Shown here one piece after another: positions 1 to 11,313 of a stretch of DNA of 64,000 nt. This DNA is from Patiria pectinifera. Lineage: Eukaryota; Echinodermata; Asteroidea; Valvatida; Asterinidae. Every line of letters begins with the position of its first letter. Positions within the stretch are counted from its first letter, which is position 1. The notes beneath the pieces are model-generated. The model searched no databases. It was not told the DNA's origin and saw nothing but the letters and a program-made list of their open reading frames with translations. Where the stretch lies: positions 14,656,699-14,720,698 of the forward strand of contig CM057133.1 of the NCBI GenBank assembly GCA_029964075.1, written 5' to 3'. The position numbers were made by a program, and so were the translations under genes.

Positions 1-2090
1 ATGCGGAGCACCATACTAGTTCTAGTATGGGGCCCCTTTCTAAGATAAGAGTAAGACAACAAACCCACTTTTTATGTTAAAAACAAAACAGCAGGCGATG
101 TTTCAAGTTTACAACATGAATATGATTGAACAAACGTAAATAACGTTTAAACAGCTCAGTATACTCACCCAGCACTCACCCGTTGCTGACGACGCTTCCC
201 CATCTTGTGTTAAAATGGGCATGCATGGTATGTCGCGGGTAACCCGTATTAATCGTATGTGACCCATAGCAAAACAATGACTCGCGGACTACCCGGAATC
301 TGTCAATTATAACTGTCTTCAACAGGTGGCGCTGTTTTTATAAACAGGTGGATTCCGCACACACCATACAGAGTAGGGCTACCATAGCGGGCGGGACGGG
401 TAATGGGGGCTTTGATCAAGAGATTTGTTTTCGGCAATAAGGCACTTCCAAACGTTTGTCCATAATTTCCCCAGGGTGTTAGTAAAATTTCCTATGTAAT
501 CTTGGCCTCTCAACAAAAACAGAGTAATTGGCGATATTATTGTATGCAAAATTGCGCCGCAGCACCTTGTAAACCCTCATATAAAGGTGCTACATAATGG
601 GTCTCATATTTATCATTTACTTCATTTACCCGTCTTTCAAAATAGACATAATTACCATCCCCTTGAGTACCCAATTGTTGGTAGATACGTGCGGTAGATA
701 AGACTCCGGTATTTTTTATTATTTATCAAATTTAAATACTTTAAAGAAATATTCCTGCGCTATTTTTGAGTTCCATCTTGACAAATAGAATTTTTTTTCA
801 ATTTCTATTTTCCTACAAATATGCAAGTTTTTCCCTATTGAATAAGACATCGAATGAAAAAATCCTTTGATGTTTGGTTACTGACTTATTTCTTCACAAA
901 AACATCAAATTATTGGCTGCCAGACAATAATTCGGCTCTCGCAAGGCGGGCTCATTTGTGCGCAAAACAAAATTCCTTTTTCAGAGGGTTGGTGATGCCC
1001 AATGACTGGAATATTTTCTTTCTTTAAAGCAAAACAAAACATACAAATTGAAAATCTATTTTTTTTATGAGCATAGGGTATCATCCGGTAATCTGTTGTT
1101 TGATTTCTTCAAAACTGTGGTCCTTCATTCAATCTTTTTTAAATACAGAAATAATTGAGCAATAATTTTGCTATTGTTCTACAAAGGTGACAAGTTTATC
1201 AGGAATGGTGCAAACGGAAAACTTTTCCAAAAATTATTTTAGGTGGGCTTTATTTTATTTCAAAATGACATTTACACCTATTAACAATATTATTATTTTA
1301 TACATATTTACAATATCTACATGGATAATTACTATAACATTTATGTACATGTACTTGCTTTTTTATTCAAATGAAAGTCAAAGTTGGCTTGAAAGTTCGT
1401 CCACATTTTTAATGTTTAGGGTAATTTGTACCGTACCAGCATATTTTGTGTTGTTTTAGTTCATTGTACATAATACATTATGAGCTGTTCACACAAAAAA
1501 AGAAGGGAAATATCATATTTCTCTTGAGTTTAGATTTTTTCACAGAATTCCTTCATTACATTGGAAAGCTACATATTCTCGTCATTCCACCTTGCTCTAT
1601 TCAATAACATAATTTCCCTGCTAAATTTATTTTAACAAAGTTGTATTCCGAAGCAGCCCGACTGTTTATTTAAATCACATAATGTAAACCTATAGGGTTA
1701 AAAAAATAAACATTGGAAAAAAACCACATTCCTTTCTTAAATGTTGACATTATATAACAATCCTTTGTGCATCTCAAAAACATTTCTCACAAAAAAAGAA
1801 AGAAAAAAACAAAGAAACGGACCCGAAAGACTGATTTGTTCACATGTCCGCCTCCGCCTAGTCTATGGAATGTCCCCTTGCACGGCAAGGGTCTATGATA
1901 TGCGAGCAGATTTGGCGATTATAGATTATGCGTCTTGACTTTGAGATTCTGACCATTAATTCAGCCGGGTCTTCCGTAACCTGTTGTTGTATTACAAATA
2001 CATGTTAGCCAAATTGACAAATCAAACAGCTGCATGAACTCTAAAAGATAATAAAAATTTCAATCAATGATTAAGGGTAAGAATAAGCGG
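1..2090. other. AT-rich intergenic DNA without a recognised gene
   Basis: I see no convincing exon here. The open frames at 1187-1459 and 1741-1938 are short, AT-rich and resemble no family I know. Only a SINE 3' piece near 550-645 can be named. Confidence 0.6.
548..645 (+). repeat. SINE family A, 3' fragment
   Basis: The stretch holding 'aaaggtgctacataatggg' and 'tctcat' matches the 3' half of the tRNA-derived SINE at 15802-16184 (same words around 16049-16085). The tRNA-like 5' half is absent, so this copy is truncated. The shared words are seen directly; the family name is mine. Confidence 0.6.
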
Positions 2091-2132
2091 AGGTAGAGCT
2101 CAAGCATTCCTGCTAAGATGTATCGACTATTC

Positions 2133-2270
2133 GTTATCCCACGAGCGCGAGTGGAGCATGGAATAATGTAGTGCGTCTGTGTCCCACATGCCACGAGGCC
2201 AAAGGCTGAGTTGTGTGTGGGACGCAAGACCCACTACATTTTCTGTGCTCCACGAGCATGAGTTTATTGT
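2133..2270. repeat. Foldback (palindromic) repeat
   Basis: Imperfect inverted repeat. The left arm 'ccacgagcgcgagtggagca' with 'atgtagtgcgtctgtgtccc' is mirrored by 'gggacgcaagacccactaca' and 'gtgctccacgagcatgagt'. The centre is around 'gccaaaggctgag'. This is the architecture of a short non-autonomous inverted-repeat element; the superfamily is unresolved and no target duplication was identified. Confidence 0.55.
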
Positions 2271-2369
2271 TTTATGTTAATGTACTAAAATGCCTGTGCA
2301 AAAAGATGTCAAATCTAAAAATGTCAAGGTCACAGACCCTACTGCACATTGCGATGCACATGGTTACCG

Positions 2370-2860
2370 ACAGACATTGATGCAACCTCTTTAGACTGGT
2401 TCCATTAAATTGAAAAGACTTGTCTGCCCACTGTGAACAAGACAAGGTTTGGAGCTATGTAGTTCACTATTAGTTCCAGCGGGAACTTGCTCCGCGAAAT
2501 ACCTCACATGATTTTTACTTGGCAAAATAAGGGAGACAGCCAGGAATTTTTCGTTTGTGAAACAAAGAAAACTGAAGTGGTATGGCCACGGGACAAGAAC
2601 AAAATGGACTGGCAAGCACCATCCTCCAGGGCACAGTGAGAGGAAAAAAGGAGACCAGGGAAGCAGAAAAAGAAGGCGGCGGACAGCATCCATGATGACT
2701 GGACCGGATTGGACTTCGCCCAGTCGCAATTCGTAGCCAGAGACTGCCAGGGATGGAGGAAGCTTACCCAGACTGCAACAGCTGTGGTGCCTCCACGCCC
2801 ATGCATGGTTACGAGATGAAAGAAGAAGTTGGGCCAGCAGGGTATATCACTTTTGTTTCA
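2370..2860 (+). mobile_element. LINE ORF2 carboxy-terminal fragment
   Basis: From 2682 to the stop at 2817-2819 the plus strand encodes 45 residues containing 'DWTGLDFAQSQFVARD' and 'GWRKL', then a proline/arginine-rich end. This is the typical last segment of many non-LTR retrotransposon reverse-transcriptase ORFs (pattern 'WTGLDFAESQ...W..L'). A basic stretch lies just upstream (about 2640-2680), but the frame is broken before that. It is a 5'-truncated, decayed copy. It lies just past the PCGF1 stop codon, on the opposite strand. The LINE clade is unresolved. Confidence 0.7.
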
Positions 2861-2936
2861 TAAATCTTGTAGATGCTTTGTTATTCAAAATGAGCTCAAC
2901 AGAAATGTGCCACACTTTTGGCGAATGTTAGCCGGT

Positions 2937-5900
2937 TCATCCATTTTTGTCGGCAGCAGACTTACTGGACTCTACCTGGTAGTGTAGAACCATGGGAGCT
3001 GCCTGCAGTGAAAGAGGAATACAATTTTTTAAGTTGTATTTTTTCTCCGGATGGTTTATGAATCCATCACACTATATACTGCATGGACGGACTGATTAAC
3101 CCTAACAGAACTCAACCCATCCAACCCCAACGGCATGTTTTGTTGGAATCTGTCAGGATGGGTACAGTACCCCTAAACTGACAGTCTTTTACATTGGGTT
3201 GGCACACCTCCAGAATCAAAGTCAGAAATATGTATGTGCAGTTTCCCATATGGTGTTGGAATTTGCCAGGATGGGTATGGTTCCTAGTAAATCATGCTAG
3301 GGAGTTAGGGTTACGCCAGCTGGCTGAGACCACAGTATTGCAATCTGCCCCATGATTTTTCTAATGTATCCAGAAAATGGCGTCGTTTACAGCGCCTATT
3401 GCCAAAGTAAGCTATGAACATACCTTGCCCTGCCAATGGGCTAGCCACACATACTTCATTGGCTCATCCTCGTACAGAATATGGTCATCACAATAAAGAT
3501 TGATCTGTTGACAAAAACAAATAACAAAAACTACCTTGGAAGATGTTATTTACAAAATTTTGAAGCCGATTGCATAATTCACTTTTGTGGCCACATCATC
3601 ATCCTATTTCCCCTTTTTCCCACGGCGGGTGTGAAACACACCGTGGGCTTGAGCTGCTTATGTTGGTTGGTTCGTTGGTGGGTGGGTGGGTTGGTTGGTG
3701 GACAGTTTACTCAGCCAAATATTGTATTCATGCAACTCTAGTATTACAGCTTTGCTTCTGAAGGCCGTTTGTGATAACACTAATTTGCATATTTTTGCAT
3801 ATTAGATCACGCCCCATTTGTTTCGTTTTCTGTACTCTCGAGGTACCGGAACGTTCCCAGGTGCGCGCACAGACGGTGCTGTAAGCCGTCTTTACACGTT
3901 ACCCGGCCGCTGTGGGTTGTACTACTTGGTACTTGTTGTAATATACTGTACACATTGTCATCAACGTTTTTAAAGCCAACTCTTTTTCAAGTGACAGATT
4001 GGTCCGCATTTTTTCCCCACGGAAACTTGACCATAACATGCAAGTTTTTAGTAAACAAGATTGACATGGTCTTTAATAGCTTGTAAGATGTGTCAGATAG
4101 ATGAGATACAAATTTTAATATCGAGTTTTGCGCTTTTTTCCATGATTTTATTAGTGTAATTCCAGCAGCACGGACAATACAAATCAGACTTTTTAATTGC
4201 GCCTTACGTTTTGGATCACTTCTCTGAATCATTAATTAGATATCGTGATCAATTGGCTCTGTCAAGGACATTACAATTTCTTCCATTACCATTAGCACTG
4301 AATACATAGACTTCCTATGTATATTACTGACCTCCATTCTATCTGGGATTGCCAGCTTCTTGACCAGTAGTTTCTGCAGGTGGGAGACACAAGCTCGCAC
4401 CGAGCAACGGATGTACCGCTTCTGAAGGACTGTACATGTATATGCTCCCTCATGCTCGCCAACTATCTGATATCTGCAGAAACAACAAACAAGCACAAAC
4501 TCATTTAACAAATATCCTACTACTATCAAATTACACTCACAAACTGAAAGAACATAGTAACAGTCAAACTAATTGACACAATACAGGATGCCCTCCATGC
4601 AACCCATGAAGCCAAATCTTGTGATTGCAGGTGTATGTCCAAGGAGAGGGGAGGTAGGGGAGCTAGGGGTGGGGGAGCTGGGGATAGGGGGATATATACC
4701 CCTAGGTGTTGGACCGGTAAGAATAGTCCATCAGCGTCTAACAAGGAATGATTGTTACAGTTCTGAAAAAAAATTGTAAAGAAAAGAGAACATTCAAGCC
4801 ACTCAAAAATAAAGTTTAACATTTGGAACAAATTGAAAATGGATTTTGATTATTTTGTGAATAAACGTTCAAACACGTTTATTTATGTATTTGTGATTAT
4901 TTGGCAATTGGCCGGGAAAGCCCACGAAGTCCTTCGACTTATTTCCAGCGGGGTCCCTTGGTAAAAGATGTGGAAGGAAATCACAGTTTTAGTGGCGGGA
5001 GGAAAAGCCCAAGAATATTCTAGGGGAAGGACACAGAATTAGGCAGGGACAGAAACCCAATCCACATATTGGCCCAGGCTGGATTCAAACCCAAGTCACA
5101 GCGGTGGAAGGCGAGGAAAGTACCGCTACGCCAACCTGATCCCATTACATTTATAGAACAAAAGAGTACGCTCACCTGTATTTTTCTAGACACAAAGACA
5201 CCTGTTCATCATTCCGGTAGAAGTGGCCGCCGGACGGATCCAACTTGCCACTGAATGACTTCTGCTGTACTTTACTCTGTACTTTGTCCAAGCCTCGCGC
5301 TCGATAGAAGTCCCTCTTTCTTCGTTCCTCACCTATACACACAAAGAAATTTTTTTAATTTTTTTTTTTACAAATCTACGAAACTGACAAGGTTCACTCT
5401 TAATTATTTGAGACTGTCTGCGAAGTTGCATGTGTCAATTCTGCACTATTCAGCGTGAACATTCCAGACAGTTGACAATTTTTTTTTTTATATTTTTTTT
5501 AGGAATGAGTATTTGTAGTAATTCTCTTCCTATTCTGAATAATACAAATTAATGACAATGTCAAATATTGTGAATTTTACTCTTTTTTTTAAGGGGGAGC
5601 AATCAGTTCAGAAAATGGATATGGAAATCTTACATGGCCTTTTGAGATAAAAGGGTAATTTTATAAATAAAAGTTAGTAATGGACAGTCACATTTGGTAA
5701 AACAAAGAGTGTTACTAGCTGAACTGTTGAATTGGACAGAAATTGGGTTTTAAGCACTAATACAGGCATTATCCTGCTGGTCAAGTGTGAAGAACAGCTC
5801 CAAAGATAGCCTTGTGTGCTTACTTTCAAAGAGATTAGGCACCAGACCGTAGACGACATCTTGCATGGTTCTATCCGGCCTGAGGTTGATGAGGGGTTGC

Positions 5901-7942
5901 GTCTCGTGGATCTTGATGTTGCACATTGGGCATTGCTTGGACATCTGCAGATACTTCACGATGCAGCTCTTGCAAACTGCAGGAAGGCAAGACTCAAAGT
6001 TTAGATAAAACATGTTTCAGACGTCGGGGCTCAAATGGCTGGTCCTAGCTAGAGGGCCAGCTTTGGCAGCCTAGCGTCCTCTTTGTATGCCCATCTCGCA
6101 CAACCAGCTTGGAACTAAGCAGTTTTAAAGATATAGTCCATCATTTGTAATTTGTGCATTTTGTTCGTTTGAAGTAACAGAAGTGCTCAAAATCTAAAGA
6201 AGGGTACTGAACAACTAACCTGATGAAGTTTCAGCTCAGCTTCAGCTGTATATTTTCAGATAAACAGCATTCTAGGATCTCAATTTCAAATCAAAAGTTG
6301 CTGAATTTATTTTGAATTGGGCCTGAATTCAGCGTCCGAGATACGTTCTCATTGAGCCGATTGCAGCTACGCGATGTTGCGCACTGATCCGACGAGTTAT
6401 AGCAACCGCACGTTCGTGTGCGTCATGCCAATGCTTGCGCGCGCTTAGCCGAATAACAAAACGAACTAAAAATTGAAATTTCCTACGGTGCGTCTTAAGA
6501 AGCACCATTGGAAAGGCCTTCTTTCGTTGATTACTTCAAAATGACAGCTTGCCAGAAAGAATAATTTCACAGGGAGTTTAGTCCCCTTACTATCTTTCAA
6601 CCAAGTATGTTTTTCAACAATCATTACGCTAGTTACTTTTCAGATAGCTGCAAATGATGAACTATAGCTTTAAATTATAAAGTTTGCGGGTAACACCATG
6701 TGGAAAGATATCTCTTCTTGGAAGAAGTGTGGTTCTGAAAAGAACCGGTAGGTTGAGTGTAGAACTCGACGTTTCAGACAGTGTGCTGTCCATCCTCAGG
6801 ACGTCGAGTAGAAATGTTGAGTTCTACACTCAACCAACCGGTTCTTTTTAGAACCACACTTCTTCCAAGAAGAGACATCTTTCCACATGGTGTTGACCAC
6901 AAACTTTGTAATTCAAGCAGTTTTAATCATCATCCTTGTTTGGGCATTTCTCGGTGAACAAAAAATCTTAACTTGTTTTGTCACTGAATTTGATACCTCA
7001 TTTGGGAACACTGTGTAAACAATAACGAGATCACAAAGCTGAAGCTCATGAAACCCAAAAACTAAAAGTTGCACTTAGTGAGATTTTCAATGGACATTGC
7101 AACACTCAGAGCCGGCTATAACTAGCCCACATTGATCTGGCCATGCCCCATGCGTAATTGCGTCAATCAAAACGTTTATCATGGATGGAAGAGGGCCAGT
7201 ATTGGGTTCAATGCTCTATGCCTCGTGGCTGCAAATGGCTCAGCTGATCGGTTTGTCTCGGACTCTCCGTATAACGTGTGTGAGTTACCTGCCATTGTTT
7301 TGACCAGCTAGAATAAATGTCACGGGCCTTCATGTGATTGAATTCCTATGGAGCCAATTCTTGGTTCCGGGCTTTGTGCACAGAGAATGGGTAATTTAAT
7401 CTAGAACTGATTCTTCTGGAGCCGGAACCGAGCATAGCGGGCACCCAGTTCTTCAGAAGATTGGACTCGCGGTTCTGGTTCTCACATTGGAACCAGTTAG
7501 AACTGGGGAACCACTGGAACTGCCCAATACTAGTTTATATAGGAGAGTCAGGTTGGCGTAGCCGTACTTTCCTCGCCTTCCGCCGCTGTGACCCGGGTTC
7601 GAATCCCACCTGGGCCAAAATGTGGATTGGGTTTTCAGTCCCTACCTGATTCCATTGGTTTTCCTCAGAATATTCTTCTGGGCTTTTCCTCCCACCTCTA
7701 AAACTGTCACTTCTTCTCATTGTCTTCTCTACACAGGTTTCTTTAGGCTTGCGAGCTACAGTGCCTAGGGCGCTTTTGAGGAATCCTTGGTTTCATTACC
7801 AGAAATGATTAATAATAATAATTATAATATACTCACACGTATGGAGGCATTCTGTGATGGTGGTAGCATCAATGAAGTATCCTGCGCACAAGATGCAGAC
7901 GATGTTCTGGTTCAAATTTTTAATCTTCAATTTCAGCTGCGG
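2937..7942 (-). CDS. PCGF1: Polycomb group RING finger protein 1 (PCGF1), 5' exon missing
   Basis: Non-canonical PRC1 subunit: PCGF1 pairs with RING1/RNF2 for H2AK119 ubiquitylation and binds BCOR through its RAWUL domain (family knowledge). Exons in transcription order: 7942-7837, 5976-5824, 5332-5176, 4473-4332, 3504-3424, 3002-2937; all junctions are AG/GT and phases chain without conflict (705 nt, 234 aa plus stop). The RING is complete C3HC4, with '[14 protein letters not shown]', then '[10 protein letters not shown]' and '[14 protein letters not shown]', diagnostic of PCGF1 rather than PCGF2-6. Then come the linker '[14 protein letters not shown]' and RAWUL segments 'RYIRCSVRA', '[10 protein letters not shown]' and 'PMVLHY'. 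Human PCGF1 has 259 aa, so about 20-25 N-terminal residues are missing. The first coding exon must end in phase 0 upstream of 7942 and I could not find it. Introns hold two SINE-B copies and a foldback. One SINE tail abuts the donor of the 7837 exon. Confidence 0.93.
4965..5146 (-). repeat. tRNA-derived SINE family B, inverted copy
   Basis: Reverse complement of the SINE at 7541-7830. It keeps the tRNA-like B-box region ('gggtttgaatcc' in reverse), 'gtggattgggtttctgtccc' and the 'ggcttttcctcccgccac' block. The 3' tail is not recognisable. It lies in the PCGF1 intron, with its tRNA-like end about 25 bp from the donor of exon 5332-5176. Confidence 0.75.
6675..6915. repeat. Foldback repeat with hammerhead-like centre
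   Basis: Long inverted repeat: 'aacaccatgtggaaagat', 'ctcttcttggaagaagtgtg', 'gttctgaaaagaaccggt' and 'ggttgagtgtagaact' recur as reverse complements at 6822-6900. Outermost arms are 'ataaagtttg'/'caaactttgt'. The non-palindromic centre is annotated separately (6765-6808). Copies or pieces of the same family lie near 32190, 43640 and 50500. It lies in a PCGF1 intron. Non-autonomous; superfamily unresolved. Confidence 0.75.
6765..6808 (-). other. Hammerhead-ribozyme-like core in foldback repeat
   Basis: On the minus strand: an 8-bp outer helix (CTCGACGT paired with ACGTCGAG), then C, CTGAGGA, a hairpin (GGACAG/CTGTCT with one G-U) and GAAA. CUGANGA, the stem II hairpin and GAAA in this order are the conserved hammerhead core, and the T-C before CTGAGGA fits the UH cleavage pair. 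Stem I is absent, so self-cleavage is doubtful. The match is seen; function is inference. Confidence 0.4.
7541..7830 (+). repeat. tRNA-derived SINE family B, full copy
   Basis: Begins with 'gtcaggttggcgtagc' (A-box-like) and has a B box 'gggttcgaatccc'. A family-specific body follows ('gtggattgggttttcagtcc', 'ggcttttcctcccacctc', 'ttgaggaatccttggtttca'), then an AT-rich tail of 'aat/aata' units. Nearly the same sequence occurs at 34961-35245. The tail runs directly into the splice donor of the PCGF1 exon (donor at 7831-7836). Confidence 0.85.
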
Positions 7943-8216
7943 CTGTACAGAAGCAACAATATATACCGATGGATTATAGAAGGAGTCAACAGTTGAACCA
8001 ACCGTGTTCGAAGGGCAGACCTCATTGGAACAAAAGATCCAATCCTTCTTGCTTCACCATTTTCACTGACCTAGGAATCAGTTTAGGCACAGTGGTCAAT
8101 CAAATTCTCCTTGTCTTTTGTTTTTGTGATGTTGGCTTGAATCACACCAGAGAAGGCATGTGTGTATAAACTTCTAGGTTACACACAAATTCTATCCAAT
8201 TATATAAAAACAATAT

Positions 8217-8235
8217 GGGGGGGGGGGGGGGGGGG
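8217..8235 (+). repeat. G homopolymer run
   Basis: Nineteen consecutive G residues. This is unstable sequence and liable to assembly error. Similar G or C runs mark 10185-10220, 20985-21020 and 30950-30968, each inside a short transposable element. Confidence 0.9.
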
Positions 8236-8485
8236 TTATTATATTTGCTAATTATCCCTAACCCCCATGGGGTATTCTCTAGGCACCCTGCCAAATGCAA
8301 CAGCAAGCAGTGCACTAATACATGCCAGACTTGGTACCAAGTACCTACCCTGCCAAATGCAACGGAGTGCAGGGGTGCAATGCATCAGATCAGGAGACTG
8401 ACAGACTGCTAAATGCAACAACTTGCAACAACTTTTTACCAAAGTTGCATTCTGTTGCATTTAGCAGGGTTAGGGTTACTAAATA

Positions 8486-9730
8486 AAGGCCTTTTCACAC
8501 TGTCCAAAATCTCCGGGTTGGAACCGGTTCCAACCCTCGAAATTTTTTCAACCCTTTTCCCACTTCTAAACTTTCAACCGGTTCTGACCCGGGTAGCGTG
8601 CTCTAGCCGGATCGAAATCAACCCTGGGAGGGACCAGGGTTGAAAATCTCAACCCGGACCGAAATTGCATTTTTCGGCTTGAACCGTGTCGATTGATTGC
8701 AACACAATCAATTGATTGCAGCACAGTCTGTAACAATAATATGTATTTCTCTATATAGACAATTTTCTTTAGTCAGATCTGTATGCACAATGTTTAAACC
8801 TTTTCTAATATTAGTATTTAATGTCATATTTTGTTTTTTAACTCGGTAGGCCTTTAACTTTTTTTAAATGTATTTTTTTTTAAATGTAAATCACGTGCAA
8901 TTCAGCTGTGGCTGCCATTCGTGATTTGTTAATAAACCATGTTGAATTGAATTGAATTGAATTGAATATAATAGTGTGAACCACCCTGAGTTGAGTCACT
9001 CGTGGCCGATCCGTGTTGAGTTGAGGCTCGACATTCTACCGAAAATCTGACACGCCGTGCATATTTCCCTCCACCATCATCACCATCGTAAACACTGATC
9101 ACAAAACAATCGCTCCCTAATTATCATCCAATAATGTATCCGATCAGTATGGAGCATCCTTTACCGAGTCTGGGCTTGTATTAGGTCTGCAAAATGTACC
9201 CCAAAAAAGTACATTTCTAACGTTAAATAGAACGAATCGTCTAACGAAATGACCTGAGCAATTTTGGAAATATTGCACACAGCTGCGCTGGTGTCTCACG
9301 TGGAAATCGGACTCCCATGAAAATCGGATTCCTTTACTCTCTTATTGGTCAAAGCCCTCTCACGTGACAGATCCTTCTCCTAATTATCATACTTAGGCAT
9401 GCGCAATACTACCAATGAGTCCGTATTTCACAGAGTAGTAAATTCCCGCTGCACACCGGCCTGTCCATTAGCCTCGTGCACGCGCAGCTGCGTGCGTCGC
9501 AATGCACAGCGCCCGTGCCGAATGTGATCCGTGTTGAGAATTTGTAGTGTGAATACACAGGGGCGGTAGCCGGATTGAACGTTACACGGTTCACGTAGCG
9601 GCCATTCCCGTAAGGAACAGTGTGAACGTTGCGTCTGTCCGATTTGTGTCGAATATAGCTCGGGCTGAACCGGGTTGGATCCGGGTTGCTTTGAACACGG
9701 TTTGAAACGGAGATAGTGTGAAAAGGCCTT
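8486..9730. mobile_element. Inverted-repeat element with AAGGCCTTTTCACACT ends
   Basis: The left end 'aaggccttttcacactg' is matched in reverse at the right end ('agtgtgaaaaggcctt', 9715-9730), and both ends have 'ctcc/ggag' about 25 bp inside. The body has no transposase-like frame. It contains a nested LINE tail (8700-8966). Its segment 9285-9480 is repeated at 33090-33310. It looks like a non-autonomous DNA transposon. No clear target duplication was found, so the superfamily is open. Confidence 0.6.
8700..8966 (+). mobile_element. Retrotransposon 3' end nested in the 8486-9730 element
   Basis: AT-rich non-coding stretch with 'aataaaccatg' followed by about four tandem ATTGA units (8940-8964). 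A 3' UTR with a short tandem tail is typical of LINE or SINE ends. It interrupts the surrounding element, so it inserted later. The left boundary is approximate. Confidence 0.5.
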
Positions 9731-10004
9731 ATGATCTTTCTAATAAACCACTGTGGAAATTGGTCGAACAACTGCAGTAGAGTATGAACCAGCAAAAACA
9801 ACAGATCCCAAGACCGCATGGTGCCTCACAAGTACGGACTATGTTTTACACACTGCCACACTAGGGGTGCGTGCGTCAAGTCATGATTCTGTGTGATTTG
9901 GTTCATCAATACTCTGACTCAGGGGTGCGTAGATTCCATAAAAGAGTGACCCACTGTTGAACAATGACACACCATTCCGGGGTGTCATGGGGTGTGTCTG
10001 AGCC

Positions 10005-10239
10005 CATGGGCGTCGCCAGGATTTTTTCTAGAGGGGGGCAAAACATATTTTTACCCAAAAAAATCCTGTATTTCTCAACTTTTTCACAAATTATCAGTTT
10101 CACAGGGGGCAGGGACATTTCGCCCCCCCCCCCCCATTAAATTTACACCACTATGACTACGCGCCCCTTTTTTTTTTTTTTTTTCGGCGGGGGGGGGGGG
10201 GGCAAGCGCCCCCCCTTGACCCCTCAGCGGACGCCCATG
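10005..10239. mobile_element. hAT-type MITE with 8-bp target duplication
   Basis: Terminal inverted repeats 'catgggcgtcgcc' and 'ggacgcccatg' enclose 235 bp rich in G and C runs. The 8-bp direct repeat TCTGAGCC flanks it exactly (9997-10004 and 10240-10247). The 8-bp duplication and 'gggcg' ends fit the hAT superfamily (established rule). No coding capacity. Confidence 0.8.
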
Positions 10240-10539
10240 TCTGAGCCGGAATTTGTCATACAGGGGGAAACATATTTATTTTCCGTTGAGCATACCTCTT
10301 CATCTGTACCTCCATATCTGAACATTTTTGGGCACACGTTGACAACCTATCAATATTGCAGGACTCAACTGAAAAACAAAAGAAACAAACAAATTGCCAT
10401 GACGGAAAATGTCCTGAAAAGTTTATATTAACGATTATTACCCTGTTACTTAAGCAACAAAATAGGGGGAACATTTTGATTTTTAACCAATTTGTAAAAA
10501 TGACATTTTTTGGAAACTACAGTCTTTCTGCATTTATCT

Positions 10540-11286
10540 TAGACCCGCGAACGTGGCGTTGTATACAACGCCACGTTGTTGTGTCATTTTGAACCTAGCG
10601 AAAATCGATCCGGCTACATAATTCCGTATGGGTGTTGAGTACTCACCTAGAAATCTAAATTTGCCCGTCCGATTGTTTAAGCTGTGTAATTTCGACGAAA
10701 TTTGCCCATCAGTAAAGACCCATACGAACGTGTACAGAAATTTCATTTTTACACGACAAGTGACCCTAACAAATGACCCCGGACGAGTCGCTTGGACAGA
10801 TTGACGGCTGTTTCATGTCGCAATCCCGAAAAAAACAACCCCGCACCCGATTGGCTGTTCGGCTCATGACGTGTACGTGTGCGCTCACGCAAGTGGGCGC
10901 ACGTGCGCCAGCGTGCGGTGCGGTGAGAGAGGAAAGGACTTGAAACTTGTCTAAAACGATGTCTCTTTTAGCTGTGACAGTAAACAGCCGAAGAATTATA
11001 CGAAGGACGGTACAATAAAACGCAATGCGCATGCGTCACTTGGGAGAAAATGGCAGCTAGCAGGACTTCATAAACCGGAAAATCGGGGCCAGAATTTTCC
11101 TCAAACTTCGTCAAATGCAAGTTTTGACGTGCAAACGGATTTCAAGACAGCTTCATATGTGAGTACTTATTACATGGGCAAAATAACATCCAGTGTGTGT
11201 TACGCAGGGAGTCAGAGGGGCAATTTCGCCAGGTTCAAAATGACACAACAACGTGGCGTAGTTTACAAGCCACGTTCACGGGTCTA
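10540..11286. mobile_element. 747-bp inverted-repeat element with 9-bp target duplication
   Basis: The ends 'tagacccgcgaacgtggc' and (reverse) 'tagacccgtgaacgtggc' open inverted repeats about 75 bp long, including 'gttgttgtgtcattttgaac' on both sides, with weaker similarity to about 130 bp ('gtactcac'). The direct repeat CATTTATCT lies outside each end (10531-10539 and 11287-11295). A 9-bp duplication with long inverted repeats is the Mutator-like signature. No transposase is visible in the interior, so it is non-autonomous. The left end holds a second, nested palindrome (28 bp centred on TATA, about 10549-10576). Confidence 0.8.
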
Positions 11287-11313
11287 CATTTATCTATGCT
11301 TTCCTGTTGGCTG

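Noticed and set aside
9409-9819. 136-codon minus-strand frame
   Set aside because: It covers the interior and right end of an inverted-repeat element. The homologous copy at 33.1 kb does not keep the frame.
10534-10746. First coding exon of PCGF1 (minus-strand ATG with donor GTGAGT at about 10641-10646)
   Set aside because: The frame ends in phase 1, whereas the exon at 7942 needs phase 0, and the sequence is the end of a transposable element.
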